Shown here: in pieces, positions 1 to 9,074 of the stretch
Layout of the letters: each line of letters starts with the position of its first letter
How positions within the stretch are numbered: position 1 is the first letter of the stretch
NCBI GenBank assembly: GCA_009923745.1
Contig: RFSX01000002.1
Span: 1 to 46,730, forward strand
Length of the DNA stretch: 46,730 nucleotides
Direction: 5' to 3'
From: Chitinophagia bacterium
GTDB taxonomy: Bacteria; Bacteroidota; Bacteroidia; Chitinophagales; Saprospiraceae
Program-made: the position numbers and the translations under genes
The notes under the pieces: model-generated
The model's database searches: none
Told to the model about the DNA's origin: nothing
The model's input: the letters and a program-made list of their open reading frames with translations, nothing else

Positions 1-210
1 CAATATGGAAAAATATATATGTATAAAACATTGATATAAAGTAAAATACACATCAATAAAATACAATATTTACTAACAGAAGGAATTTATAAATTCACAC
101 TCCAATTTCTACAGATATTCTGCGTTTGAAATGCAATATTTGCAGCCGCTAAAAAGTTAATACACATTTAGCGCTTAGCTGAAGAGATTGGAAGCTTAAA
201 ATAGGAGAAC
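1..210. other. AT-rich leader upstream of ruvA
   Basis: This stretch has no convincing reading frame and is strongly AT-rich. It presumably holds the promoter of ruvA and the end of whatever lies to the left. I could not find a full TAnnTTTG -7 box with a matching TTTG -33 box. AGGAG at 203-207 is a recognisable ribosome binding site for the GTG start at 211. Nothing else can be supported. Confidence 0.4.
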
Positions 211-807
211 GTGATCGCTTACCTGGAGGGCAAACTGACATACAAATCACCTACCTGTGTATACCTGGATATTGGAGGTAAAGCTTATGATGTTCAGATA
301 AGTCTTAATACCTACGCGGTAATTGAGCAGATGGACCAGGTGAAATTGTACACTCAACTTATTGTACGTGAGGATGCGCACACTTTGTTTGGCTTTGTCA
401 AGGAAGATGAGCGGGATCTTTTCAATCAGCTGATTTCGGTTTCCGGGGTCGGACCCAATACAGCCAGAATGATCTTATCCTATATGACTGCAGCAGAAAC
501 GGCTCAGGCCATATTGCATGATGATGTTGTGGCATTCAAAAAAGTAAAGGGCGTTGGCCCTAAAACAGCAAAGCGCATCATTCTGGACTTGAAAGACAAA
601 ATGTCAAGCATGGAATTGGAAGCGGATACCGTTCAGGTTTTACCGGGGGAATGGGCTTCTGTGAAAGATCAAGCCGTAAGTGCTCTCGTGGCACTTGGCT
701 TTCAAAAAGCAAGGGTAGTGAAGGAGGTTGAGAAGGTGATGAATGAAAACCCTGAAGAAATACAGGTTGAAAATCTGATAAAATCGGTTTTAAGGCAATT
801 GTCCTAA
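211..807 (+). CDS. ruvA: Holliday junction branch migration protein RuvA
   Basis: RuvA binds the four-way Holliday junction as a tetramer and loads the RuvB helicase during recombinational repair. The 198-residue length is normal for the family. An N-terminal OB-fold (about 1-64) is followed by two helix-hairpin-helix motifs, VSGVGPNTARMIL (77-89) and VKGVGPKTAKRII (112-124), and a small C-terminal RuvB-contacting domain (about 149-198). The start is GTG, supported by AGGAG four bases upstream and by the standard MIAYLEGKL beginning. sprA follows after 81 bases; the ruvA-sprA order is, as I recall, common in Bacteroidota, although the functions are unrelated. Nothing is missing. Confidence 0.97.
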   Translation: MIAYLEGKLTYKSPTCVYLDIGGKAYDVQISLNTYAVIEQMDQVKLYTQLIVREDAHTLFGFVKEDERDLFNQLISVSGVGPNTARMILSYMTAAETAQAILHDDVVAFKKVKGVGPKTAKRIILDLKDKMSSMELEADTVQVLPGEWASVKDQAVSALVALGFQKARVVKEVEKVMNENPEEIQVENLIKSVLRQLS

Positions 808-888
808 CATAAAACCAAAAATTTTTCGTTTAAAGACAGTAATATCAAAAAGACAGGGCAGAGAATATATTGTTTGATTGGTAATACA

Positions 889-3800
889 ATGAGTTTGAGC
901 AGCACGTTGATAAGGGGTATTGTAATACTGGTGGGACTGGTTTTTTACTTTTCCGATTCACACGCCAATGGGATAACCGTCCCGGGATCCATAGAATTTG
1001 AAGAGACAGTTACGGATACCTTTCCTATACGGGACAGGTATGGTGACTTTATTACAGATCAGCAGTATAACCCCTTTGACATATATCCCAGTAATGTTGA
1101 GCAAACCGTGGAATACGACCCGGTAAGCAACAGCTATGTTGTGTACGAAAAAATAGGGGATGAATATTTCAGAACCCCCATTTCACTGACATTTGAAGAA
1201 TACCTAGACTGGAAAAGCCGCAAGCAGCAAAGAGATTACTTTGACAAGCTGGCTGGATTTAAGGACGAGTACAGCAAAACCGGTGGGGGTATTATTGACC
1301 CGCTCTCCAAAATCAATATTGAACGCAATCTAGCCGACAGGCTATTTGGCGGCAATGAAATTACGATCGAGCCTCAGGGTAATATAGACATGACCTTTGG
1401 TTTTGATTACAGGGAAGACAAAAACCCTAATATCGACCTCAACAGGCAAAGGCAAGGGCCATTCATGGATTTTGACATGAATATCCGCATGAATGTTGAA
1501 GGTAATATTGGCGATAAGCTCAATCTCGGATTCAATTATGATACACAAGCCAGTTTTGATTTTGATAGGAAAATCAAATTGGCCTATGACTCGGAACAAT
1601 TTTCTGAAGATGATATCATCAAAACCATCGAGGCCGGTAATGTAAGCTTGCCCTTGAGATCAAACCTCATAAAGGGTAATCAAAGTTTGTTCGGACTGAA
1701 AACCGAATTGCAATTTGGACACCTCCGTTTGACAGCAATAGCTTCCCAGCAGCGCTCGCAACAGGAAAGCCAGACCATTCAGAATGGGGCGACGGTGCAG
1801 GAATTTGAATTGACCCCGGATGAGTACGATGAGAATAGGCACTTTTTTATCTCCCATTACCACAGGGATATTTTCGAGGATGCCTTGTCTAATCTGCCAT
1901 ATATCAATAATAACCTAAGGGTAACGAATATCGAAGTCTGGATTTCAGATGACAGACAGGATTATCAGCAGAACCAGACCATGATCTGTGGTATTGCCGA
2001 CCTTGCTGAGCCTAACCCCGACAAGTTTACAAATCCAAACGCTGATTATGCTATTGATCCGGCTATGCTCTCCAGCATTTTCAGAGATACAGAAGGCAGA
2101 ATTCTCCCGGATAACAGGACCAACAAATTATTTGGAGAGCTTATTGAAGATGAGGAAACAAAGAGGATAGAACGTGCTAACACGCGTCTCGAACAGGTAT
2201 ATAATTTAAGCCAACCCAGAGACTATAACATATTCCAGGGAAGAAAATTGAATCCTTCAGAATTTACTTTTAACGAGCAACTGGGTTTTATATCTCTTAA
2301 CATAAGATTGAGAACCAACCAGTCACTGGCTATATCCTATGAATATTTTTATACGCAGGCCTGCGATGATGTGTACAAGGTGGGTACCATTACGGATGAG
2401 GGAACAGTGCCTAATACAAACAGGCAAGGGGAAGTAGAATCGCAGGGGATTATATTTACAAAACTTCTGAAAGGTAACCAGGAATTCGTCAAGAGCCCAA
2501 TATGGGATTTGATGATGAAAAATGTTTATCCACTCAGGACCAATAATCTGAGTCAGACCGATTTGAAATTCGATATCTTCTACGAAGACGACTCTGATGG
2601 AACGCTTAAAAAGTTTCTTCCGGAAGATGGATTCAGAACTCTTCCTCTTTTGAATGTTTTTGGGCTGGATCAATTGAATTCAAGGAATGATCCTCAGCCC
2701 GATGGTGTATTTGACTTTGTTCCTGGTGTTACGGTGGTGCCTCAGAGCAGTAGTATTGTATTTCCTGTGCTTGAACCATTTGGAAGCTCCTTGAACGACT
2801 TGCTGGGTGACCCGGCTATTGCTGCCAAATATGCGTTCAACGAATTGTATGATACGACGGTGACAGGGGCCAGAGAAATGATTGTGCAAAATAAGTTTGT
2901 GATGGCAGGACAGTTTAAGTCTACCATCTCTTCAGAATATTCTCTGGGATCCTGGAACATACCACCTGGATCGGTACGTGTTACTGCCGGTAGTCAAACC
3001 CTGGTTGAAGGTGTAGATTATGAAGTGGATTATGCTGTTGGACGTGTTAGGATCATAAATGAATCCTATCTCCAGCAAGGTACTCCAATCAATATATCTT
3101 ATGAAGATAATTCTGTATTCAGCCTGCAGCAAAAGACAATGCTGGGCTTAAGGGCTGAATATGAAGTGAGTGATAATTTTCATATCGGAGGTACATACCT
3201 CCGGCTTTTTGAAAGGCCATTTACGGAAAAGGTAAACCTGGGCGATGACCCCATCAACAACAGGGTTTATGGTCTGGACATGGATTACAGCTCTGAGATT
3301 CCATTCCTGACAAGACTTGTAGATAAGCTACCCTTCTATTCTACAAATGCACCTTCCAATATGAATTTCACGGCTGAAGTAGCGGCATTGAAACCCGGCC
3401 ATTCAGGAGCTATAAATCTTAACAATGATAATACGGGTGTAGTCAGTATAGATGACTTTGAAGGCGCTGTCAGTGGTTTTCCCTTGAGCAGTCAGGCGGC
3501 AAACTTTTGGGTGCTGGCCTCGACGCCGCAAAACGGCGAATTCCCTGAAGCCTATCTTCCAAATGATATACGTTACGGTGCCAACAGGGCCAGGCTGGCT
3601 TGGTATGTTTTTGACCAGACCCTTTTATTTGGTCAGAACCGAAATGAGGCCAACCCCGGCAACTCATATACACGTAACATAAATCAGCAAGAATTATTTA
3701 CCAGGGATATTCCAAGAGGTACTCTAGGTAACTTGCTCACTTTTGATCTGACCTATTTCCCTACTCAAAGGGGACCCTATAATTTTGATGTACCTGGGGG

Positions 3801-6800
3801 ATATCCAGGATATTCTTCTGGTGCAGATGTAGATATTGACGGTAATGTCATTTTGAATGATCCTGAATCACGTTGGGCTGGAGTTATGCGCTATATGCCG
3901 AATACTGACTTCGAAGCCAACAATTATGAATTCGTGGAATTCTGGTTGTTGAATCCATTCCTTGAGAAGCCGGATGGTTCCGGGCATGATCCTGATGAAG
4001 AGGGATTTTTGACTTTTCACCTGGGTAATGTTTCGGAAGATATCATGTACGATAACCTTCAGTTTTTCGAGAATACGATTCCTGTAGAAGAAGGAAATAT
4101 TCCTACAAGAGAAACCTCATGGGGCAGGGTCTCGCTGGGTATTCCGAAAAACGATGGATTTGATACAGAAGGCCAAGCACTTCAGGATTTGGGCCTTGAT
4201 GGATTGGATAACGTAGCAGAGAAAATCAAGTTCCAGTCATACCTTGAGTCTTTCCCTGGCGAGCCCGTAGCGCTCAACCAGGATCCAAGTGCTGATGACT
4301 ATGCTTACTTCAATGACTTCGATGTTTTTGAAGATTCTGATAATATTCTCACGCGATACTCGCGATTCAATAACCCGGAAGGGAACTCTCCGGATATCAG
4401 TGGTGAGCAAAGGTTTACAAGAGGTAATCCTAAGCCAGATAAGGAAGACCTTAACAATAACAGGTCTCTTGATCAGGGTGAAAGTTTTTACGAGTATAAG
4501 ATAAAGATCTCCAATGCCAATGGAGAAATAGACTTGAATAACAATCAGTTTGTCCGTGATGTGCGAACCATTGAGAACCCAAGCAATGGCGTCATGGAAA
4601 AATGGTATCGATTCAGGATTCCTATTCGATCCGGACGACCTGTCAATGATATCCAGGGATTCAGATCAATTCAGTTTTTGAGACTCCTTGTCAGCGGCTT
4701 CAGAACACAGAAGACTTTCAGGATGGCTGAATTTGAATTGATTAGAAACCAATGGAGAAAACTGCCTTCAAAGTGTTTGACACCTGATGGTACATTTACA
4801 GGTGATTTTAATGTGGATGCAGTGGGTATCGAGGAGAATGATAAAAAATTACCTTTCAATTATGTATTGCCAAGGGGTATTAAGCAGGAAAGGATTTTCA
4901 ATACTTTTTCAAATGTCCTTCAGGATGAGAAAAGTTTGTCTATCGTATATGAAAACCTTCAAGATGATTGTGAGCTCTCGATATACAGGTTGAAAGAACT
5001 GGATTTGAGGCTCTACGATCGCATGCAGATGTTTGTTCATGCTGAAGAAAAGGATGGGGTACAGGAATCCGGTGATGTAGGTGTATTTATTCGTATAGGT
5101 AAGGACTTTGACCTGCACTATTACGAATATATGATTCCATTGACCCTTTCGTCGGACAGTACCCTTTCGGGAAGAATTAATGATAGTGAGACAGTCTGGC
5201 CTGAAGCAAACATGTTTGACTTCAAGCTCGATTGGCTTGTTCAGGCCAAGAAGATCAGGAACGTACTTGATCAAAACTTCAGCGAAGTATTTACTATAGA
5301 CCAAGATACCCTTGATGAACTCTTTGCAAGTGGTGTATTGAATCAATACAAGAGTATTGGTTTTGACGGCTTCGTCGATACCCTGAGTAACGACACCTTA
5401 TTTTTGCCAAGAGGCCATAAGATTTCTGTGATCGGTAACCCGAGTGTAGGAAAGATAAAGGGTATGCAAATTGGTATCCGTAATATATCGGAAGACAGTC
5501 CGCCTTCTGGCTATGCAGGTGAGATTTGGGTGAATGAACTCAGGCTTACCGGCCTTGAAGAACGTGGAGGTGTAGCCGGATTGGCTCGGCTCGATTTACA
5601 GATTGCAGACCTAGGTAATTTTACGGCGGCTGGTAGTTATTCTAGTATTGGATGGGGAGCCCTTGATCAAAAGGTCCAGGAAAGAGCTATGGAATCTGTA
5701 ACGGAGTATGATTTCTCGACAAACCTGCAGTTGGGTCAGCTATTTCCGGCCGGATGGAATTTGAGCATTCCTTTTTATGCTCAATATGCTAAATCTATAA
5801 TTACGCCTGAATTTGATGCGTATGACTTGGATATTACTGTAGAAGACGAATTTGACCTGGCCCAGGATGATCTTGATTTGACGGAGGATGTCAGCAACAG
5901 GAACCGGATTGTCAATACGATTAAGACGTTCAACTTTACCAATGTCAAGAAGCAACGTGGTGGATCAGGTGGTGGTGCCAACCAGCAGCGTAAACAGGCC
6001 AGTTCCAAAAATGACAAGGACCAACAACAACAAGACCAGCAGCAACAAGCACAGAAACCGAAAAAACCTAAAAAGCCTATGCCGTGGGATATTGAAAACG
6101 TATCTCTCAGCTACGCCTTTACACAGGTTGAATACCGTGACCCTATAATATCATCTGAAGTTTCGAAAGACTATAGGGTAGGCCTTGATTATACATATTC
6201 GCGACGCGGCGGATATATTGAACCATTCAAATTTATCAAGACGAAGAGTCTTGGATTGATAAGCAATTTCAATATCAACCCACTTCCAAACTCATTTTCT
6301 TTTAGTTCGAACATCAATAGATATGTTTCTGTGCGCCGATTCAGGATTCCACAAACACCAATATTCGAGTTTGATGATCGTCGTTTCGAATGGGAAAGAA
6401 GATATGATCTCACCTGGAACCTTACTAAATCTATCAAGATGAACTTTTCGGCTCTTAACGAATCCTATGTGGATGAGTTGCGTCAAAGGGGTATTTCCGA
6501 ACAGCTTGAAAACAGGCCTTATTACAATGAACGTGGTGATAGTATTGGTTTGAGATCAAGTGCGGAAGTCAAAGAGTATTGGCAGGAAAATTTACGTTCT
6601 GGTGGGCGTAATACAAATTACAGTCATAATGCTTCTATCAATTATACATTGCCTTTCAAATACATTCCGGGTATGGAATGGGTGGATGTGAAGGCATCAT
6701 ACAGAACAAATTATTCATGGTCTGCCGGTCCACTTATTGATATCCAGGGCGGCGAGAATATTGGCAATATTATTCAGAATGCACAGAATAGAAGTGTTAC

Positions 6801-8472
6801 GGCCAACTTTAATTTTGACCGTCTCTATGATAAGTTTAATTATCTTAAAAAGCTTGACCGGGTAGGATCAAGCAGTAATACGAGGGGCAGAAGTAGAAGT
6901 CGGACACAGACAACACGTGAGAATGAGGATACAGTTGATAAGGATGCGAAAACGCGTAAGAATAAAGAGAAAAACCCGGGTGCTATTGAAAAGCTAATCC
7001 TGAGACCTCTGTTTTTATTGCGCAGCATCCAGCTCAATTATAAGGAAGATTTCACAACCGTAGTTCCCGGATTTATTCCTGCTCCTATATTTATAGGAAT
7101 GTCAGATGGCTTTGATGCGCCGGGCTATGACTTCGTTTTTGGGGCTCAGCCAAATGTAGAATTTGGAGACCAGAACAACTGGTTGTTTGCTGCTGCCGAT
7201 AAAGCTTGGATTACCAAAAGTACAGCCCTCAACCAGGAAGTTATACAGACCAAGGCTCAAAACTTAGATGCCAAGATTCGTATTGAACCATGGAAGGATT
7301 TCAGGATAAACGTAGATTTCAAGAAGAGTTACAGAACAACTCAACAGCAGGACTTTAAATTTATTGACAAGGACGGATTCCAGGATTTTACCCAACTGGC
7401 TTACCGCAATGTAGGTTCATTCGAGATGACCTTCTTTGCACTCAACACCCTTGTTGGTGGTGATATCGATGCCTTGTTTAATACTTTTGAAACCAACAGA
7501 TCCGTCATCTCATACAGGCTTGATAATTCTGAGAACAGTGGATCTCATGCTGTAGATGGAAGAGAATATGCCAGTGGTTACGGTAAGACCAGCAGCCAGG
7601 TGCTGGTCCCTGCATTTTTAGCTGCCTATACCGATCAGGATCCAAATACAGTAAGTCTTGACCTAGAAGGGGACGTACAATCACTTGGATTTATCCCACG
7701 GCCTAACTGGACTTTGCGATATGATGGACTCAATAAGCTTCCTTGGTTTAAAGACAAGTTTTCAAGCTTTACCATTGAGCACGGTTATACATCGATGTTA
7801 AGGGTGAATAATTTCTACAGCGATGTGGAATACGACCCGGTAAGCCCATATGAGAATATTAAACCAAACGGTAATTATTATTCACGTATCGAAATCCCAT
7901 TCATCCAGATCCAGGAACAGTTCAATCCTGTCATTGGGTTGAAAATGAAAACTCGAAGTGATTTGAATATCGATTTCGAGTATAAGACGTCAAGGCAGCT
8001 TGACCTTTCTGTCAATGTGTCGACGGAGCTATTGGAAAACAAGAAATCTGAGTATGTATTCGGTTTTGGATATACGATTAAGGATTCAAACTTCCTTAAG
8101 AAGAAGTCCAAGGGCCGACGCGGTGGCTCCAGAGGTCGTTCTAGAGATGACAGTCAAAATAATGATATCTTATCTAGGGTGACGGGTGGACGGAATGTAA
8201 ATTCTTCGAGGGGTAGTGACATGACTTTGATGTTCACTTTCTCATTGATTGATGATGTGTCTCTTGTTCATGAGCTGGATTTTGGAGATATGAGCGAGCG
8301 AACGAGGGGAGCCAAAACCCTGGCCTTCAGCCCTTCAGTAGATTATATATTGAACGAGAATCTAACCATAAGAGCCTTCTTCGAATATACCGGAACAAGA
8401 CCATATGTTTCCAATAATTTCCCATCAACGACCATGAATGGCGGAATTACAATGCGTATGACCTTGAATTAA
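889..8472 (+). CDS. sprA: SprA, type IX secretion outer-membrane translocon
   Basis: SprA (Sov in Porphyromonas) is the very large outer-membrane beta-barrel through which type IX secretion cargo leaves the cell; it is also needed for gliding. From ATG 889 it has 2527 residues, slightly longer than the usual ~2400. An in-frame TTG at 874 would add five residues, but the ATG gives a clean signal peptide: MSLSSTLIRG, a hydrophobic core IVILVGLVFYF, then a likely cut after SHA. The N-terminal part has the family's FDxxR-type repeats such as GFDYREDKNPNIDLN and LNLGFNYDTQASFDFD. The last residues are alternating barrel strands. Three basic, low-complexity insertions interrupt the barrel (about residues 1687-1730, 1994-2031 and 2403-2443). 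One uninterrupted frame; the many antisense frames inside it are shadows. A probable cargo lies at 34011. Confidence 0.96.
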   Translation: MSLSSTLIRGIVILVGLVFYFSDSHANGITVPGSIEFEETVTDTFPIRDRYGDFITDQQYNPFDIYPSNVEQTVEYDPVSNSYVVYEKIGDEYFRTPISLTFEEYLDWKSRKQQRDYFDKLAGFKDEYSKTGGGIIDPLSKINIERNLADRLFGGNEITIEPQGNIDMTFGFDYREDKNPNIDLNRQRQGPFMDFDMNIRMNVEGNIGDKLNLGFNYDTQASFDFDRKIKLAYDSEQFSEDDIIKTIEAGNVSLPLRSNLIKGNQSLFGLKTELQFGHLRLTAIASQQRSQQESQTIQNGATVQEFELTPDEYDENRHFFISHYHRDIFEDALSNLPYINNNLRVTNIEVWISDDRQDYQQNQTMICGIADLAEPNPDKFTNPNADYAIDPAMLSSIFRDTEGRILPDNRTNKLFGELIEDEETKRIERANTRLEQVYNLSQPRDYNIFQGRKLNPSEFTFNEQLGFISLNIRLRTNQSLAISYEYFYTQACDDVYKVGTITDEGTVPNTNRQGEVESQGIIFTKLLKGNQEFVKSPIWDLMMKNVYPLRTNNLSQTDLKFDIFYEDDSDGTLKKFLPEDGFRTLPLLNVFGLDQLNSRNDPQPDGVFDFVPGVTVVPQSSSIVFPVLEPFGSSLNDLLGDPAIAAKYAFNELYDTTVTGAREMIVQNKFVMAGQFKSTISSEYSLGSWNIPPGSVRVTAGSQTLVEGVDYEVDYAVGRVRIINESYLQQGTPINISYEDNSVFSLQQKTMLGLRAEYEVSDNFHIGGTYLRLFERPFTEKVNLGDDPINNRVYGLDMDYSSEIPFLTRLVDKLPFYSTNAPSNMNFTAEVAALKPGHSGAINLNNDNTGVVSIDDFEGAVSGFPLSSQAANFWVLASTPQNGEFPEAYLPNDIRYGANRARLAWYVFDQTLLFGQNRNEANPGNSYTRNINQQELFTRDIPRGTLGNLLTFDLTYFPTQRGPYNFDVPGGYPGYSSGADVDIDGNVILNDPESRWAGVMRYMPNTDFEANNYEFVEFWLLNPFLEKPDGSGHDPDEEGFLTFHLGNVSEDIMYDNLQFFENTIPVEEGNIPTRETSWGRVSLGIPKNDGFDTEGQALQDLGLDGLDNVAEKIKFQSYLESFPGEPVALNQDPSADDYAYFNDFDVFEDSDNILTRYSRFNNPEGNSPDISGEQRFTRGNPKPDKEDLNNNRSLDQGESFYEYKIKISNANGEIDLNNNQFVRDVRTIENPSNGVMEKWYRFRIPIRSGRPVNDIQGFRSIQFLRLLVSGFRTQKTFRMAEFELIRNQWRKLPSKCLTPDGTFTGDFNVDAVGIEENDKKLPFNYVLPRGIKQERIFNTFSNVLQDEKSLSIVYENLQDDCELSIYRLKELDLRLYDRMQMFVHAEEKDGVQESGDVGVFIRIGKDFDLHYYEYMIPLTLSSDSTLSGRINDSETVWPEANMFDFKLDWLVQAKKIRNVLDQNFSEVFTIDQDTLDELFASGVLNQYKSIGFDGFVDTLSNDTLFLPRGHKISVIGNPSVGKIKGMQIGIRNISEDSPPSGYAGEIWVNELRLTGLEERGGVAGLARLDLQIADLGNFTAAGSYSSIGWGALDQKVQERAMESVTEYDFSTNLQLGQLFPAGWNLSIPFYAQYAKSIITPEFDAYDLDITVEDEFDLAQDDLDLTEDVSNRNRIVNTIKTFNFTNVKKQRGGSGGGANQQRKQASSKNDKDQQQQDQQQQAQKPKKPKKPMPWDIENVSLSYAFTQVEYRDPIISSEVSKDYRVGLDYTYSRRGGYIEPFKFIKTKSLGLISNFNINPLPNSFSFSSNINRYVSVRRFRIPQTPIFEFDDRRFEWERRYDLTWNLTKSIKMNFSALNESYVDELRQRGISEQLENRPYYNERGDSIGLRSSAEVKEYWQENLRSGGRNTNYSHNASINYTLPFKYIPGMEWVDVKASYRTNYSWSAGPLIDIQGGENIGNIIQNAQNRSVTANFNFDRLYDKFNYLKKLDRVGSSSNTRGRSRSRTQTTRENEDTVDKDAKTRKNKEKNPGAIEKLILRPLFLLRSIQLNYKEDFTTVVPGFIPAPIFIGMSDGFDAPGYDFVFGAQPNVEFGDQNNWLFAAADKAWITKSTALNQEVIQTKAQNLDAKIRIEPWKDFRINVDFKKSYRTTQQQDFKFIDKDGFQDFTQLAYRNVGSFEMTFFALNTLVGGDIDALFNTFETNRSVISYRLDNSENSGSHAVDGREYASGYGKTSSQVLVPAFLAAYTDQDPNTVSLDLEGDVQSLGFIPRPNWTLRYDGLNKLPWFKDKFSSFTIEHGYTSMLRVNNFYSDVEYDPVSPYENIKPNGNYYSRIEIPFIQIQEQFNPVIGLKMKTRSDLNIDFEYKTSRQLDLSVNVSTELLENKKSEYVFGFGYTIKDSNFLKKKSKGRRGGSRGRSRDDSQNNDILSRVTGGRNVNSSRGSDMTLMFTFSLIDDVSLVHELDFGDMSERTRGAKTLAFSPSVDYILNENLTIRAFFEYTGTRPYVSNNFPSTTMNGGITMRMTLN

Positions 8473-8488
8473 AAAACCCCGTTTTGGG
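8471..8488. terminator. Weak terminator-like signal between sprA and mscL
   Basis: Between the converging stop codons is AAAAAACCCCGTTTTGGG. Read on the minus strand it is a short CCC/GGG stem followed by six T residues, which would serve mscL. The stem is only three to four pairs, so this is a weak call. Confidence 0.3.
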
Positions 8489-8497
8489 CTCTTCGAA

Positions 8498-8917
8498 TTA
8501 TTGCTTTTTTAGGGCATCACGGATTTCCATGAGGATATCCAGTTCGCTTGGACCTGGGTCGGGAGCAGGAGCAGGAGCTACCTCTTCCTTCTTCTTGGTT
8601 TTGTTGTATGCCTTAACGATCATGAAAAGAACAAAACCAACAATGACGAGATTAGTGATAGAATTGATCCATCTTCCGTAGGCGACAACACCTACTCCTG
8701 CTTCCTCGGCAGCAGCCAGGGTATCGTAACTGTTGCCATCAAGGGCAATGAATAGATTTTGAAAATCAACGCCAGCTGTAAATTGGCCCACAACAGGCAT
8801 CACGATGTCGTTAACAAAGCCGTTGACAACAAGTCCAACAGCACCCGCAAGAATGACGGCAACAGCAAAGTCAATGACGTTACCTATCATAATAAAGTCT
8901 CTGAATTCCTTCCACAT
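8498..8917 (-). CDS. mscL: Large-conductance mechanosensitive channel MscL
   Basis: MscL is a pentameric inner-membrane channel that opens under membrane tension and releases solutes on hypo-osmotic shock. The 139-residue protein begins with the family hallmark FRDFIMIGNVIDFAVAVILA (residues 5-24). It has a first membrane helix at about 14-40, including the pore-lining VILAGAVGLVVNGFV, a periplasmic loop, a second helix at about 83-104 (ITNLVIVGFVLFMIVKA), an Ala-Pro-rich linker and the C-terminal bundle helix SELDILMEIRDALKK. It converges on sprA and diverges from ligA. The linker APAPAPDPGP is a little longer than usual but unremarkable. Confidence 0.97.
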   Translation of the reverse strand: MWKEFRDFIMIGNVIDFAVAVILAGAVGLVVNGFVNDIVMPVVGQFTAGVDFQNLFIALDGNSYDTLAAAEEAGVGVVAYGRWINSITNLVIVGFVLFMIVKAYNKTKKKEEVAPAPAPDPGPSELDILMEIRDALKKQ

Positions 8918-9074
8918 AGCAGTATTGTTTGGTTATTGAAAGCTGATTATCACTTGAAATATAATTAATTATGATTTAGCCTATATCATCATATCTTCAA
9001 GAATTTTAAAAATAGGATCATAGTAAATGTTATCACATTGGAGTAATTTGTGGCCTATTACCAGTTAATTAAAG

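Noticed and set aside
4909-5346. A 145-codon open frame antisense to sprA
   Set aside because: It lies wholly inside the intact sprA frame, has no family features and resembles the many other antisense open frames there.
8961-8972. ATAATTAATTAT palindrome between mscL and ligA
   Set aside because: It is AT-only, short and in a very AT-rich gap, so chance is a sufficient explanation.
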